Below are positions 46,744 through 55,141 of a DNA stretch of 64,000 bases, one piece after another (within the stretch, counting starts at the first letter, position 1; every line of letters starts with the position of its first letter). The stretch covers positions 1 to 64,000 of the forward strand of contig JAXHVO010000129.1 in NCBI GenBank assembly GCA_034189135.1. The letters are read 5' to 3'. The notes under the pieces were generated by a model. That model saw only the letters and a program-made list of their open reading frames with translations. It ran no database searches and was not told the origin of the DNA. This DNA comes from Thermodesulfobacteriota bacterium (GTDB lineage: Bacteria > Desulfobacterota > Desulfobacteria > Desulfobacterales > JAUWMJ01). The position numbers and the translations under genes are program-made.

Positions 46744-47973
46744 GTGAAAGTGTTGATTGTGACCCAATATTTCTGGCCGGAAAATTTTCGCATTAATGAT
46801 CTGGTGTTGGGTTTGAAGGATAGGGGCCATGACGTTAAGGTTTTGACAGGCATACCCAATTATCCGGGCGGTCGGTTTTTTACCGGTTATCAGTTCTTTG
46901 GGCCATTATTTGAAACGTATAAAGATATTCCGCTCTTTAGAATCCCTATTATTCCCCGGGGAAATGGAAGCCGAATCCGACTGGTGATGAATTATTTTTC
47001 GTTTGTTTTTTTTGCCTGCCTCTTAGGTCCTCTTCGCAGACTGGGTGCCATTGACCTGATTTTTATTTATGAACCCTCTCCAATTACCGTATGCCTGCCC
47101 GCGCTTTTATTGAAAAAGCTAAAATCTGCCCCGGTCATGTTCTGGATGCAGGATCTTTGGCCGCAAAGCCTTTCGGCCACCGGTGCCATCCGTTCAAAAA
47201 AAATTCTGAAAATGGTGGACATCCTGGTCAGATTTATTTATCGGGGATGTGATCGGATTCTTATACAATCACGTACATTTAGCGAACCGGTAACACACCA
47301 GGGCGGGAATCCAAAACGTATTTTATATTTCCCCAACAGCGCAGAGGCACTTTATAAACCGTTAAAACCGGAATCAAATGCCCCTGAACGTGGCTTGATG
47401 CCTGAAGGGTTCTGTGTCACTTTTGCGGGAAATATCGGTGCTGCACAGGATTTTGCTACTATTTTAAACGCAGCAGAACTGCTTAAAGATCGGACTGAAA
47501 TTAACTGGGTCATTATCGGTGACGGCCGAATGTTTGCCTGGGTCCAAAGACAGGTCATTGAACGAGGTTTAAGCAAAACTGTACATTTATTAGGCCGATA
47601 TCCGGCAGAAACAATGCCCCGGTTTTTTGCCCTGTCAGATGCTTTGTTGGTTACCCTTAAAAAGAAACCGATATTTTCACTCACCATACCTTCTAAAGTA
47701 CAATCCTATCTTGCCTGCGGTAAACCCATAATAGCGGCTCTGGATGGGGAAGGGGCAAGGGTGGTTGATGAGGCCGGTGCAGGGATGTCCTGTTCGGCCG
47801 AAAACCCGAAAGCATTGGCGGAAACGATTTTGAAGTTGTATAATCTGTCCGAAAGACAGCGGGAGGAAATGGGGAAGAAGGGAAGAAGTTACTTTAAAGA
47901 GCATTTTGAACGGGAGATGCTGATTGATCGGCTGGATGGGTGGATGAAAGAACTGGTCACACCAAGCCACTAA
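46744..47973 (+). CDS. GT4-family glycosyltransferase, WbuB-like
   Basis: The 409-residue GT-B transferase has VLIVTQYFWPENFRINDLV, VLTGIPNYPGGRF, FWMQDLWPQSLSATGAI, VTFAGNIGAAQDF and LTIPSKVQSYLACGKPIIAA. This is the WbuB/WcaI group, which includes L-FucNAc transferases. It fits the UDP-L-QuiNAc/FucNAc genes at 48447-51833. The start is GTG 46744 (MKVLIV). Confidence 0.82.
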   Translation: MKVLIVTQYFWPENFRINDLVLGLKDRGHDVKVLTGIPNYPGGRFFTGYQFFGPLFETYKDIPLFRIPIIPRGNGSRIRLVMNYFSFVFFACLLGPLRRLGAIDLIFIYEPSPITVCLPALLLKKLKSAPVMFWMQDLWPQSLSATGAIRSKKILKMVDILVRFIYRGCDRILIQSRTFSEPVTHQGGNPKRILYFPNSAEALYKPLKPESNAPERGLMPEGFCVTFAGNIGAAQDFATILNAAELLKDRTEINWVIIGDGRMFAWVQRQVIERGLSKTVHLLGRYPAETMPRFFALSDALLVTLKKKPIFSLTIPSKVQSYLACGKPIIAALDGEGARVVDEAGAGMSCSAENPKALAETILKLYNLSERQREEMGKKGRSYFKEHFEREMLIDRLDGWMKELVTPSH

Positions 47974-47990
47974 GGCACAAAGAAAAGAAG
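47955..47990 (+). repeat. degenerate spacer repeat, left of GxxExxY gene
   Basis: CACACCAAGCCACTAAGGCA and the CAAAGAAAAG that follows belong to a family of degenerate cacagag/cacaaag spacer sequences. A similar sequence in inverted orientation lies just after the GxxExxY gene (about 48399-48430). The left copy reaches into the end of the glycosyltransferase gene. Confidence 0.5.
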
Positions 47991-47993
47991 TTA

Positions 47994-48398
47994 ATGGATA
48001 AAGATGGAATAATGACTGAAAACGAAATAGCTAAGGAGATTGTTGATGCTGCCTATAAGGTACACACAACTCTTGGACCCGGATTGCTGGAATCGGTTTA
48101 TGAGACTGTTTTGGCGTATGAATTGGAAAAGAGAGATCTAAAAGTGGTTCGTCAACAATCATTGCCAGTCATTTATGAGTCAATAAAATTTGAAGAAGGA
48201 TTTAGAACAGATATAATTGTTGAAAATAAAGTCATCATTGAACTAAAATCGGTTGAAACAACAGCCCCGGTACACAAGAAACAATTACTAACATATTTAA
48301 GACTTTCCGGCTTAAAGTTAGGACTTTTAATCAATTTTGGGTCTCACCTGATCAAAGATGGCATTACAAGGATTATTAACGGTGATCTAAATAATTAA
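47994..48398 (+). CDS. GxxExxY protein
   Basis: This 134-residue protein has the defining motif GLLESVYE, with AYELEKRDLKV before a PD-(D/E)XK-like core (FRTDIIVENKVIIELKSVE). Function is unknown; such genes are scattered among genomes inside short repeats. ATG 47994 is chosen; the open frame extends back into the glycosyltransferase end. It interrupts the spacing between WbuB-like and L-QuiNAc genes and is flanked by inverted spacer repeats. Confidence 0.85.
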   Translation: MDKDGIMTENEIAKEIVDAAYKVHTTLGPGLLESVYETVLAYELEKRDLKVVRQQSLPVIYESIKFEEGFRTDIIVENKVIIELKSVETTAPVHKKQLLTYLRLSGLKLGLLINFGSHLIKDGITRIINGDLNN

Positions 48399-48430
48399 AA
48401 AACCTTTGTGTCTTTGTGACTTTGTGTGAA
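48399..48430 (+). repeat. degenerate spacer repeat, right of GxxExxY gene
   Basis: CCTTTGTGTCTTTGTGACTT followed by TGTGTG is the approximate inverse of the sequence left of the gene (reverse complement CTTTGTGCCTTAGTGGCTTG). The pair brackets the GxxExxY gene. Confidence 0.5.
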
Positions 48431-48446
48431 AAAATAAGAGGACTGT

Positions 48447-49301
48447 ATGCGTATTTTAATTCTCGGCGGTGACGGCATGCTGGGTCACCAGCTTTTCAAA
48501 CACTTAAAGACGAATCATGATGTTCGGGTGACGCTACGTCAGGATCTGGCTGCATATCAAAAGTTCAAACTGTTTAATACTGAAGATACCTATACCGGCA
48601 TCGATGTTCGGTCTCCCATCAAGCTTGCAGGGGTAATCACCGATTTTCATCCTGAGGTGGTGGTCAATGCCATCGGTATCGTTAAACAATTACCGGAAGC
48701 CAGTCAGAGCATCCCCAGCATTGAAATAAATGCCCTGTTTCCCCATCGACTGGCACTCTTGTGTAAAGATATCAGCGCTAGGATGATTCATTTGAGTACC
48801 GATTGTGTTTTTTCCGGAAATAAAGGAAACTATAACGAATCAGATACATACGATCCGGATGATTTGTACGGCCGAACCAAGTTTCTGGGTGAAGTAACCG
48901 AAAAACATTGCCTGACGTTGCGAACATCAATGATCGGATCAGAGCTTTCTCGCAAGAAAAACCTGCTGGAATGGTTCCTGGCTCAAAGAAACACCGTACA
49001 GGGTTATAAAAAGGTTATTTTTTCAGGCTTTACCACATTGGAATTAAGCCGGGTGATAGAAAATATGATTTTAAATTACCCCGAAGCAAACGGTGTGTAC
49101 CATGTTTCCAGCGAACCGATCAGCAAGTTTGATCTGTTATGCCTGATTAAAAAAGGGTTAAAGCTGCCCGTTGAAATCATTCCGGATGAATCTTTTATTT
49201 GTGATCGAAGTCTTGATTCCACCAAATTTCGCCGGGAATTTGATTATCATCCTCCAAGCTGGGAAGAAATGGTAAGTGAACTGTGTGAGGATTTAGCATA
49301 G
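48447..49301 (+). CDS. RmlD-like UDP-sugar 4-keto reductase (WbvR-like)
   Basis: The 284-residue SDR has ILILGGDGMLGHQLFKHL, VVVNAIGIVKQLPEA, MIHLSTDCVFSG and DLYGRTKFLGE (Tyr-x-x-x-Lys). It is RmlD-like and lacks the C-terminal cupin domain of FnlB/WbjC/CapF (about 370 aa). Together with the next two genes this fits the WbvB-WbvR-WbvD route to UDP-L-QuiNAc better than UDP-L-FucNAc. AGAGGA precedes the ATG. Confidence 0.75.
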   Translation: MRILILGGDGMLGHQLFKHLKTNHDVRVTLRQDLAAYQKFKLFNTEDTYTGIDVRSPIKLAGVITDFHPEVVVNAIGIVKQLPEASQSIPSIEINALFPHRLALLCKDISARMIHLSTDCVFSGNKGNYNESDTYDPDDLYGRTKFLGEVTEKHCLTLRTSMIGSELSRKKNLLEWFLAQRNTVQGYKKVIFSGFTTLELSRVIENMILNYPEANGVYHVSSEPISKFDLLCLIKKGLKLPVEIIPDESFICDRSLDSTKFRREFDYHPPSWEEMVSELCEDLA

Positions 49302-49369
49302 CCGTTTATGGCATGAAACTTGAAATCTGAAATTCAACAGAGACGAATACGAGTTAGAGGAGATCATTC

Positions 49370-50434
49370 ATGATTTTTGAAGGAAAAATAATTTTAGTCA
49401 CCGGCGGCACGGGTTCCATGGGAAAGACGTTTGTTCGCCGGGTATTAACCGGTGAACTGGGAACGCCCAAAAAGGTCATTGTATTTTCCAGGGATGAAGC
49501 CAAGCAGCATGACATGCGCATGTCTTACCTGAATAAAATTGTAGCCACCGATGAAGTGATTTACCGAAATTTCATGAGCACGCTTGAGTTTAGAATCGGT
49601 GATGTGCGCAGTTATGCTGATGTCTGCTCAGCCGTAAAACCTGCCGATATTGTAGTCAATGCCGCTGCGCTGAAACAGGTTCCTGCCTGTGAGTATTTTC
49701 CCACCCAGGCAGTTTTAACCAACTGCATGGGTGCGGCGAATATTGTACGCGCAATTAGAGAAAACAGCTATCCGGTTGATACGGTTATGGCAATCAGCAC
49801 TGACAAAGCGTGCAAGCCGATAAACGTCATGGGGATGACCAAATCGATCCAGGAACGAATCGTTACCTCGGCAAATATCATCAACCCAAAAACCCGTTTT
49901 ATTTGTGTGCGTTACGGCAATGTTCTCGCTTCACGGGGTTCGGTTATCCCGCTGTTTCATGATCAGATCAGAAATGGCGGCCCGGTGACGCTGACTGTTC
50001 CGGATATGACACGCTTTCTTTTAAGCCTGGACCAGGCGGTTGATACAGTCTTCACTGCGTTGCGTGAGGCAAAACGGGGTGAAACCTATGTTCCCAGGGC
50101 CCCCTCGGCCACGGTGATAAACATGGCAAAAGCGTTGATCGGCGATAGAAACATAGAGATAAAAGTGACCGGCATCCGCCCCGGAGAAAAAATGCATGAA
50201 ATAATGGTTTCAGAAGAAGAGGCCAATCATTGTGTGAAACGCGGGGATTATTTTTCTATTTTACCTATGCTGCCGGAACTGCTGGATGACAGTGCAAAAG
50301 AACCCAATGCACTTGACTCAGAATTCAGTTCAGCGGATACGCTTCTTGGCTTTGAAGACACCATTGATTTGCTGAAAAAAAATAAGTTGATGGTTGAGGA
50401 TGTTGAATCAAATAATGGGGAACTGCTCCGCTAA
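49370..50434 (+). CDS. UDP-GlcNAc 4,6-dehydratase/5-epimerase (FnlA/WbjB/WbvB type)
   Basis: The 354-residue SDR has ILVTGGTGSMGKTFVRRVL, VIVFSRDEAKQHDMRMSYL, VVNAAALKQVPACEYFP, AISTDKACKPINVMGMTKSI (Met-Lys replacing the usual Tyr-Lys) and VRYGNVLASRGSVIPLFHDQI. This family inverts C5 while dehydrating UDP-GlcNAc. A GAGGAG ribosome site precedes ATG 49370. A palindromic repeat follows directly. Confidence 0.88.
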   Translation: MIFEGKIILVTGGTGSMGKTFVRRVLTGELGTPKKVIVFSRDEAKQHDMRMSYLNKIVATDEVIYRNFMSTLEFRIGDVRSYADVCSAVKPADIVVNAAALKQVPACEYFPTQAVLTNCMGAANIVRAIRENSYPVDTVMAISTDKACKPINVMGMTKSIQERIVTSANIINPKTRFICVRYGNVLASRGSVIPLFHDQIRNGGPVTLTVPDMTRFLLSLDQAVDTVFTALREAKRGETYVPRAPSATVINMAKALIGDRNIEIKVTGIRPGEKMHEIMVSEEEANHCVKRGDYFSILPMLPELLDDSAKEPNALDSEFSSADTLLGFEDTIDLLKKNKLMVEDVESNNGELLR

Positions 50435-50437
50435 TTT

Positions 50438-50565
50438 TGATGGCGTCGTAAAAAGTCGCATCTACTGCGTTGCAGCGGTTTTTCAGACACTCAGCATACT
50501 ACAGGTATTGCATCGTCCCTGAAAAACAACTGCGCCTTGTATATGGAACTTTCTACTTAGCACCA
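50438..50565. repeat. palindromic REP/MITE-like repeat, copy 1
   Basis: A 128-bp imperfect palindrome: the left arm opens TGATGGCGTCGTAAAAAGTC and continues to GGTTTTTCAG; the right arm, reverse-complemented, begins TGGTGCTAAGTAGAAAGTTC and ends TTGTTTTTCAG. It shares ATCTACTGCGTTG and the central layout with the better-preserved copy at 54935. It starts three bases after the preceding stop. The next gene starts 137 bp later. Confidence 0.75.
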
Positions 50566-50702
50566 CAAGGGCATTTCCTGCGGGCACCATCGGTGATACT
50601 CTTTAAGAGACCGACAATTTTTAACCACGGATCTTTCTATAAATACAGTGTGTTGTTGGTAATAAAGTAGAGGACACTCTCATCCAAAAAAGGTAATAAA
50701 TA

Positions 50703-51833
50703 ATGACAATAAAGGTTATGACCATTGTGGGGACAAGGCCTGAATTAATCAAGCTTTGCCGGGTGATCAACGAGCTGGACCTGCACACGGATCATGTTCT
50801 GGCTCACACCGGGCAGAATTTTGATTTTGAGCTCAACGAAATATTCTTCAAGGATCTTAAAATACGCAAACCGGATCATTTCCTTGATGCGGCAGGAAAA
50901 ACAGCCGCGGAAACCATCGGAAATGTGATTGCAAATTCAGATAAGGTGATGGCGTTGGAAAAACCGGATGCCATGCTGCTGCTGGGTGATACCAACAGCT
51001 GCCTGGCCGTTATTTCAGCCAAACGTCGAAAGATACCGATATTTCACATGGAAGCCGGAAACCGCTGTTTCGATCAAAGGGTACCGGAGGAAATCAACCG
51101 TAAAATTGTGGACCACACCAGTGACATTAACCTGACCTACACTGAACATGCCCGCCGATATCTTATGATGGAAGGCTTGAAACCTGAAACCATCATAAAA
51201 ACCGGCTCGCCCATGAAAGAGGTGCTGAACCATTACACACCCCAAATTGAAAAGTCAGAGGCTCTTAAGCGACTTAAAGTGGAATCCGGCCAGTACATCG
51301 TGGTGAGTGCCCACAGGGAGGAAAATGTTGATCTGGAAAATAACTTTGGAGATCTGCTGGAATCGTTAAATTCAATTGCCGGGAAATATGACAGGCCTGT
51401 CATTGTTTCCACCCATCCCCGAACCCGAAAAAAACTTGAGGAACATGTGGGTTTTAAAGCGGACGGGCGTATTCAATTTCTAAAACCACTGGGATTTTTT
51501 GACTACGTCAAGCTACAGATGAACGCTTTTTGTGTGGTTTCAGACAGCGGTACAATTACCGAAGAGTCTTCCATTTTAGATTTCCCGGCGGTCACCATTA
51601 GACAGGCCCATGAACGCCCGGAAGGAATGGATGAGGGGACTTTGATTATGTGCGGCCTAAAATCCGACAGGATTATCGAGTCCATTGACATCGTGAGGTC
51701 GCATTATCTGAAAAACCAGCGGCAATTTAGGCTGGTTAACGACTATGACTCGGACAATGTTTCCAAGAAGGTGTTGCGCATCATCATGAGTTACACCGAT
51801 TATGTGAATCGAACAGTCTGGCACCTGGTATAA
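50703..51833 (+). CDS. UDP-sugar 2-epimerase (WbvD/WbjD/FnlC type)
   Basis: The 376-residue WecB-like non-hydrolysing epimerase has VMTIVGTRPELIKLCRVI, TGQNFDFELNEIFF, LLLGDTNSCLAV, HMEAGNRCFDQRVPEEINRK, SAHREENVDLENNF and SDSGTITEESSILDFP. Within this trio it performs the final C2 epimerisation to an L-configured amino-deoxysugar nucleotide. AAAAAAGG lies upstream of the ATG. Confidence 0.85.
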   Translation: MTIKVMTIVGTRPELIKLCRVINELDLHTDHVLAHTGQNFDFELNEIFFKDLKIRKPDHFLDAAGKTAAETIGNVIANSDKVMALEKPDAMLLLGDTNSCLAVISAKRRKIPIFHMEAGNRCFDQRVPEEINRKIVDHTSDINLTYTEHARRYLMMEGLKPETIIKTGSPMKEVLNHYTPQIEKSEALKRLKVESGQYIVVSAHREENVDLENNFGDLLESLNSIAGKYDRPVIVSTHPRTRKKLEEHVGFKADGRIQFLKPLGFFDYVKLQMNAFCVVSDSGTITEESSILDFPAVTIRQAHERPEGMDEGTLIMCGLKSDRIIESIDIVRSHYLKNQRQFRLVNDYDSDNVSKKVLRIIMSYTDYVNRTVWHLV

Positions 51834-51898
51834 TAGGACACAGATAAACACAGATTTACAGGATAAAAAATATAAGCTTCCGCTTATAGCTTAACAAT

Positions 51899-52864
51899 AT
51901 GTCAGGAATAAAAAAAATACTGGTTACAGGCGCCGGCGGTTTTATCGGACGTGCACTGTGCACCAGAATGTCAGCTGAGGGTTGGCATGTCCGTGGAACG
52001 GTCAGGTCTGAAAAAGATATCAACCGGTTGCCGGAAGGTATCGAGGCTGTTTCAATCGGATCAATCGATGCGGATACCAGGTGGGATGATGCCCTAAGAG
52101 ACATTGATACGGTTGTTCATCTGGCCGCACGGGTGCACGTGATGGATGACACTGCCGTAAACCGCCTTGAGGCGTTCAGAAAAATGAACGTGGTAGCGAC
52201 CAAACATTTTGCTCAATCAGCATCATCTGCCGGTGTGAGACGGTTTATATTTATGAGTTCAATCAAAGTAAATGGTGAGGGGAGGGAAACTGCATACACC
52301 GAAGATGATGAAGAAGCGCCTGAAGATCCCTATGGGGTGAGCAAATGGGAGGCAGAGCAGCAATTACGAAAGATAGCTGATATGTCCGGTCTGGAAACGG
52401 TCATACTAAGGCCGCCTTTAGTATATGGGCCAGGAGTAAAAGCTAATTTTCTGCGACTTGTAAGTCTGGTAAAATTCGGAATTCCGCTTCCGTTTGGATG
52501 TATAAAAAATCGCCGGAGCCTGATATATATTGGTAATCTTATTGATACAATTATAACTTGCATGACTAATACTGATGCGGCTGGCAAGACCTATCTTGTA
52601 AGCGATGGGGAAGATGTATCCACGCCTGAACTGATCCGTAGGATTGGAGCTGCTTCAGGACGGCGAACATTATTGCTGCCGGTTCCGGTCTGGATTATAA
52701 GAATGGCTGGAAGGATTTCTGGCAAGCATGATGAGGTTGAAAGGCTTGTTGGATCGTTAACGGTTGATATCTCTAAAATTTACAGGGAATTGGAGTGGGA
52801 GCCTCCTTATTCAATGGAACATGGACTCAGAGAAACTTTAAAATGGTATCAAAAAGCAGGATAG
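51899..52864 (+). CDS. UDP-2-acetamido-2,6-dideoxyhexulose 4-reductase (WbpV/WreQ-like)
   Basis: The 321-residue SDR has ILVTGAGGFIGRALCTRM, VVHLAARVHVMDDTAVN, FIFMSSIKVNGEG, DPYGVSKWEAEQQL (Tyr-x-x-x-Lys) and LRPPLVYGPGVKANFLRLV. These are features of the WbpV/WreQ group, which reduces UDP-4-keto-6-deoxy-GlcNAc to UDP-D-QuiNAc. With the WbpM-like dehydratase at 55142 and the transferase at 54377 it forms a complete set for starting glycan chains with QuiNAc. AbiE genes split the set. Confidence 0.8.
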   Translation: MSGIKKILVTGAGGFIGRALCTRMSAEGWHVRGTVRSEKDINRLPEGIEAVSIGSIDADTRWDDALRDIDTVVHLAARVHVMDDTAVNRLEAFRKMNVVATKHFAQSASSAGVRRFIFMSSIKVNGEGRETAYTEDDEEAPEDPYGVSKWEAEQQLRKIADMSGLETVILRPPLVYGPGVKANFLRLVSLVKFGIPLPFGCIKNRRSLIYIGNLIDTIITCMTNTDAAGKTYLVSDGEDVSTPELIRRIGAASGRRTLLLPVPVWIIRMAGRISGKHDEVERLVGSLTVDISKIYRELEWEPPYSMEHGLRETLKWYQKAG

Positions 52865-52925
52865 CTTTTAGACTTAAACTTCTCTTAATTAATCCAGCGC
52901 GAAAAACTAATCAAAAAATATTTGG

Positions 52926-52954
52926 TTGACATTTCATTAAATTATCTTTATTAA
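52926..52954 (+). promoter_or_regulatory. sigma70-like promoter for the abiE pair (leaderless)
   Basis: TTGACA (52926-52931) is a perfect -35 match, followed by a 17-bp spacer and TATTAA (52949-52954). The expected start point near 52961 coincides with the ATG at 52962, so the transcript would be leaderless. No Shine-Dalgarno is present before that ATG, which agrees with this. Confidence 0.6.
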
Positions 52955-52961
52955 TAAGATT

Positions 52962-53561
52962 ATGATATATCAAGATCTTGTTTCATCAATAAACGCACCC
53001 TTTTTTTCAAAAAATGATATCTTGCTTGCAGGAGCAAAGGTATACGATTATCAGTTAACCCGCTGGTCACAAAAGGGTTATATAATAAAATTAAAAAATG
53101 GAATATATGCTTTCAGCAAAGATTATGAAAGAATCAATGGTAACGAAGTTGCTTCCTTGATTTACCAGCCCAGCTATTTAAGCCTGGAAAGCGCACTTTC
53201 GTTTTATGGTTTTATTCCCGAAATAGTTTATGCTTATGTCAGTTTAACCGGCAAAACTAACAGGAAATTTACTAATAAATTTGGTAACTTTATCTATCGG
53301 CATATAAAGAGTGAGCTTTTTTGGGGATACCGCGAAGTTAAAACAGAAAGCTGGTGGTATCTTATTGCAGAACCGGAAAAAGCAGTTCTCGATTATCTGT
53401 ATTTAAACCTGGCAAAAATTAATAGCTTGACTGATTTTGAAAACGTAAGATTTAATTATGATATGCTAGAAAAGACTCTGGATAAAGAAAAATTTATAAG
53501 GTATTTGCAGGCATTTGGAATAAAAAAAATGGAAAGGTGGGCGGCTAAATGCTTACATTAG
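52962..53561 (+). CDS. AbiEi-family antitoxin
   Basis: The 199-residue protein has an N-terminal winged-helix-like part (FFSKNDILLAGAKVYDYQLTRW, GYIIKLKNGIYAF) and the AbiEi follow-on LSLESALSFYGFIPE and AEPEKAVLDYLYL. AbiEi antitoxins bind their own promoter and repress the pair. It overlaps the toxin gene by 13 bp. It sits within the QuiNAc genes as an inserted cassette. Confidence 0.82.
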   Translation: MIYQDLVSSINAPFFSKNDILLAGAKVYDYQLTRWSQKGYIIKLKNGIYAFSKDYERINGNEVASLIYQPSYLSLESALSFYGFIPEIVYAYVSLTGKTNRKFTNKFGNFIYRHIKSELFWGYREVKTESWWYLIAEPEKAVLDYLYLNLAKINSLTDFENVRFNYDMLEKTLDKEKFIRYLQAFGIKKMERWAAKCLH

Positions 53562-54331
53562 AGCAAATATCAGAGTATTTTCCGAAAGAAATACTTAAAA
53601 GAAATCCGCACGGAGCCCTGGTTGAATACCTGCAATATGAACTATTAGATTCTTTGTATAAAAATAAGGAAGCCATTTACCTTAGTTTTATCGGAGGCAC
53701 AGCCATCAGGATTTTGCAGCAGAGCCACCGTTTTTCTGAAGATCTTGATTTTGATAATTTTGGCCTTTCATTTGAACAGTTCGATTCTTTAATGAAAAAA
53801 TCATGCCGGGATATGGAGATAAAAGGATTTCTTATTGAGCATAGAATAGTCGAGCGAAGTGCATATCATTGCTATATACGATTTCCTGAAATCCTGCATA
53901 AAGCAGGAATAACCAGCGATATGGGAAAAAAAATATTAATAAGGATAGATATGGAAGCTAAAGAAAAATTGTATAACCCTCAGAAATTTCTGCTAAATAA
54001 ATTTGCAGTTTACAGACAAATTCTGACAGCGCCTGTTTCAGTACTTTTATCCCAGAAAATGTTCGCGGTATTACAAAGAAAACGTGAAAAAGGTCGTGAC
54101 TTATATGACGTGTCCTTTTTATTGGGCATAACTGGACCTGATTTCTCTTATATTGATAAATATTTTGCTGCCGATAGAACAAATTTCTTAAAGATATTTA
54201 AAGATAGAGTAGACAATCTGGATCTAAAATATTTAGCCAAGGATGTTGAGCCATTTTTATTTTCCAATGAACAAAAAGAAAGAATATTAAGCTTTAGGGA
54301 ATATTGGCGACAACGGAGTATATCTATCTAA
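53549..54331 (+). CDS. AbiEii-family nucleotidyltransferase toxin
   Basis: The 260-residue protein has YLSFIGGTAIRILQQSHRFS followed by EDLDFDNF (nucleotidyltransferase core), ILIRIDMEAKEKLY (third acidic strand) and QKMFAVLQRKREKGRDLYDV. This is a textbook AbiEii type IV toxin. It is a different lineage from the copies at 1616 and 6201. AAAGGTGGG precedes the ATG. Together with AbiEi it is probably a working toxin-antitoxin/phage-exclusion system. Confidence 0.85.
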   Translation: MLTLEQISEYFPKEILKRNPHGALVEYLQYELLDSLYKNKEAIYLSFIGGTAIRILQQSHRFSEDLDFDNFGLSFEQFDSLMKKSCRDMEIKGFLIEHRIVERSAYHCYIRFPEILHKAGITSDMGKKILIRIDMEAKEKLYNPQKFLLNKFAVYRQILTAPVSVLLSQKMFAVLQRKREKGRDLYDVSFLLGITGPDFSYIDKYFAADRTNFLKIFKDRVDNLDLKYLAKDVEPFLFSNEQKERILSFREYWRQRSISI

Positions 54332-54376
54332 TATTATTTAATATCAATTAGTTAACTAGTTTTATAGTTCTGCAGA

Positions 54377-54937
54377 ATGAAACGAATATTTGATATTTTT
54401 CTAGCTATAGTCGTTATAATTATCTCAACCCTACCCATGTTAGCAATAGCCTTCTTAATAAAGATTACTTCCAAAGGTTCTATACTCTACTGGTCGAACA
54501 GGGTTGGAAAAAACAATAAGATTTTCCGGATGCCAAAGTTCAGGACAATGAAGGCGGATACGCCTGCCATGGCGACACACCTTATGAAAAATCCGGAACA
54601 GTACTGCACGCCTGTAGGAACATTTCTGCGTAAAACAAGCCTGGATGAACTGCCGCAACTTTATAGTGTTCTCAAGGGAGATATGAGCTTTGTGGGGCCA
54701 CGACCGGCACTTTTTAATCAGGATGACCTGATTGAGCTGAGAACCAAAAAAGGAATCCATCACCTTATTCCCGGCATTACCGGTTGGGCACAGATTAATG
54801 GCAGGGATGACCTCCCTATTCCACAAAAGGTTGACCTGGATGAGTTTTATCTTAGACATCACTCTTTTATGTTTGATTTGAAAACAATTTTTCTGACTTT
54901 TTTCAGTGTGTTGTGGAGTAGGGGGGTGCAACATTGA
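54377..54937 (+). CDS. WcaJ/WreU-like undecaprenyl-phosphate sugar transferase
   Basis: The 186-residue protein has an N-terminal membrane helix (IFLAIVVIIISTLPMLAIAF), FRMPKFRTMKADTP, LRKTSLDELPQLYSVLKGDM, SFVGPRPALF and PGITGWAQINGRD, the core of monotopic phosphoglycosyl transferases. It likely loads QuiNAc-1-phosphate on undecaprenyl phosphate to start the repeat unit. Its TGA stop (54935-54937) is the first three bases of the palindromic repeat. Confidence 0.85.
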   Translation: MKRIFDIFLAIVVIIISTLPMLAIAFLIKITSKGSILYWSNRVGKNNKIFRMPKFRTMKADTPAMATHLMKNPEQYCTPVGTFLRKTSLDELPQLYSVLKGDMSFVGPRPALFNQDDLIELRTKKGIHHLIPGITGWAQINGRDDLPIPQKVDLDEFYLRHHSFMFDLKTIFLTFFSVLWSRGVQH

Positions 54938-55063
54938 TGGCTAAGTAAAAAATCTCATCTACTGCGTTGTAGCGTTTTTTCAGGACCTCAACATACTATT
55001 TGTATAGTCTCGTTCCTGAAAAAGCACTACGCCTTGCATATGAACTTTTTTACTTAGCCATCA
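54935..55063. repeat. palindromic REP/MITE-like repeat, copy 2
   Basis: A 129-bp near-perfect palindrome: TGATGGCTAAGTAAAAAA at the left, TTTTTTACTTAGCCATCA at the right, with ATCTACTGCGTTGTAGCG and its complement within. The left end supplies the stop codon of the sugar transferase. It can fold as a long hairpin and might terminate transcription, but no T-tract follows. Confidence 0.85.
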
Positions 55064-55141
55064 GACACTTAATTAACTTTTTTTTTACAAAACCGTCTAA
55101 ATCGCAATTAATTATATACATATTATCTATTTGATGGTGAA

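Noticed and set aside
50470-50670. 66-codon plus-strand ORF in the gap between the dehydratase and the 2-epimerase genes
   Set aside because: Most of it lies in the palindromic repeat, and its composition is not protein-like.
54455-54934. 159-codon minus-strand ORF opposite the sugar transferase gene
   Set aside because: It is the antisense shadow of a conserved phosphoglycosyl transferase and has no family features.
54935-55063. Palindromic repeat as a simple intrinsic terminator
   Set aside because: There is no T-run after the stem, it is much longer than a terminator, and a related copy exists at 50438; a dispersed repeat fits better.
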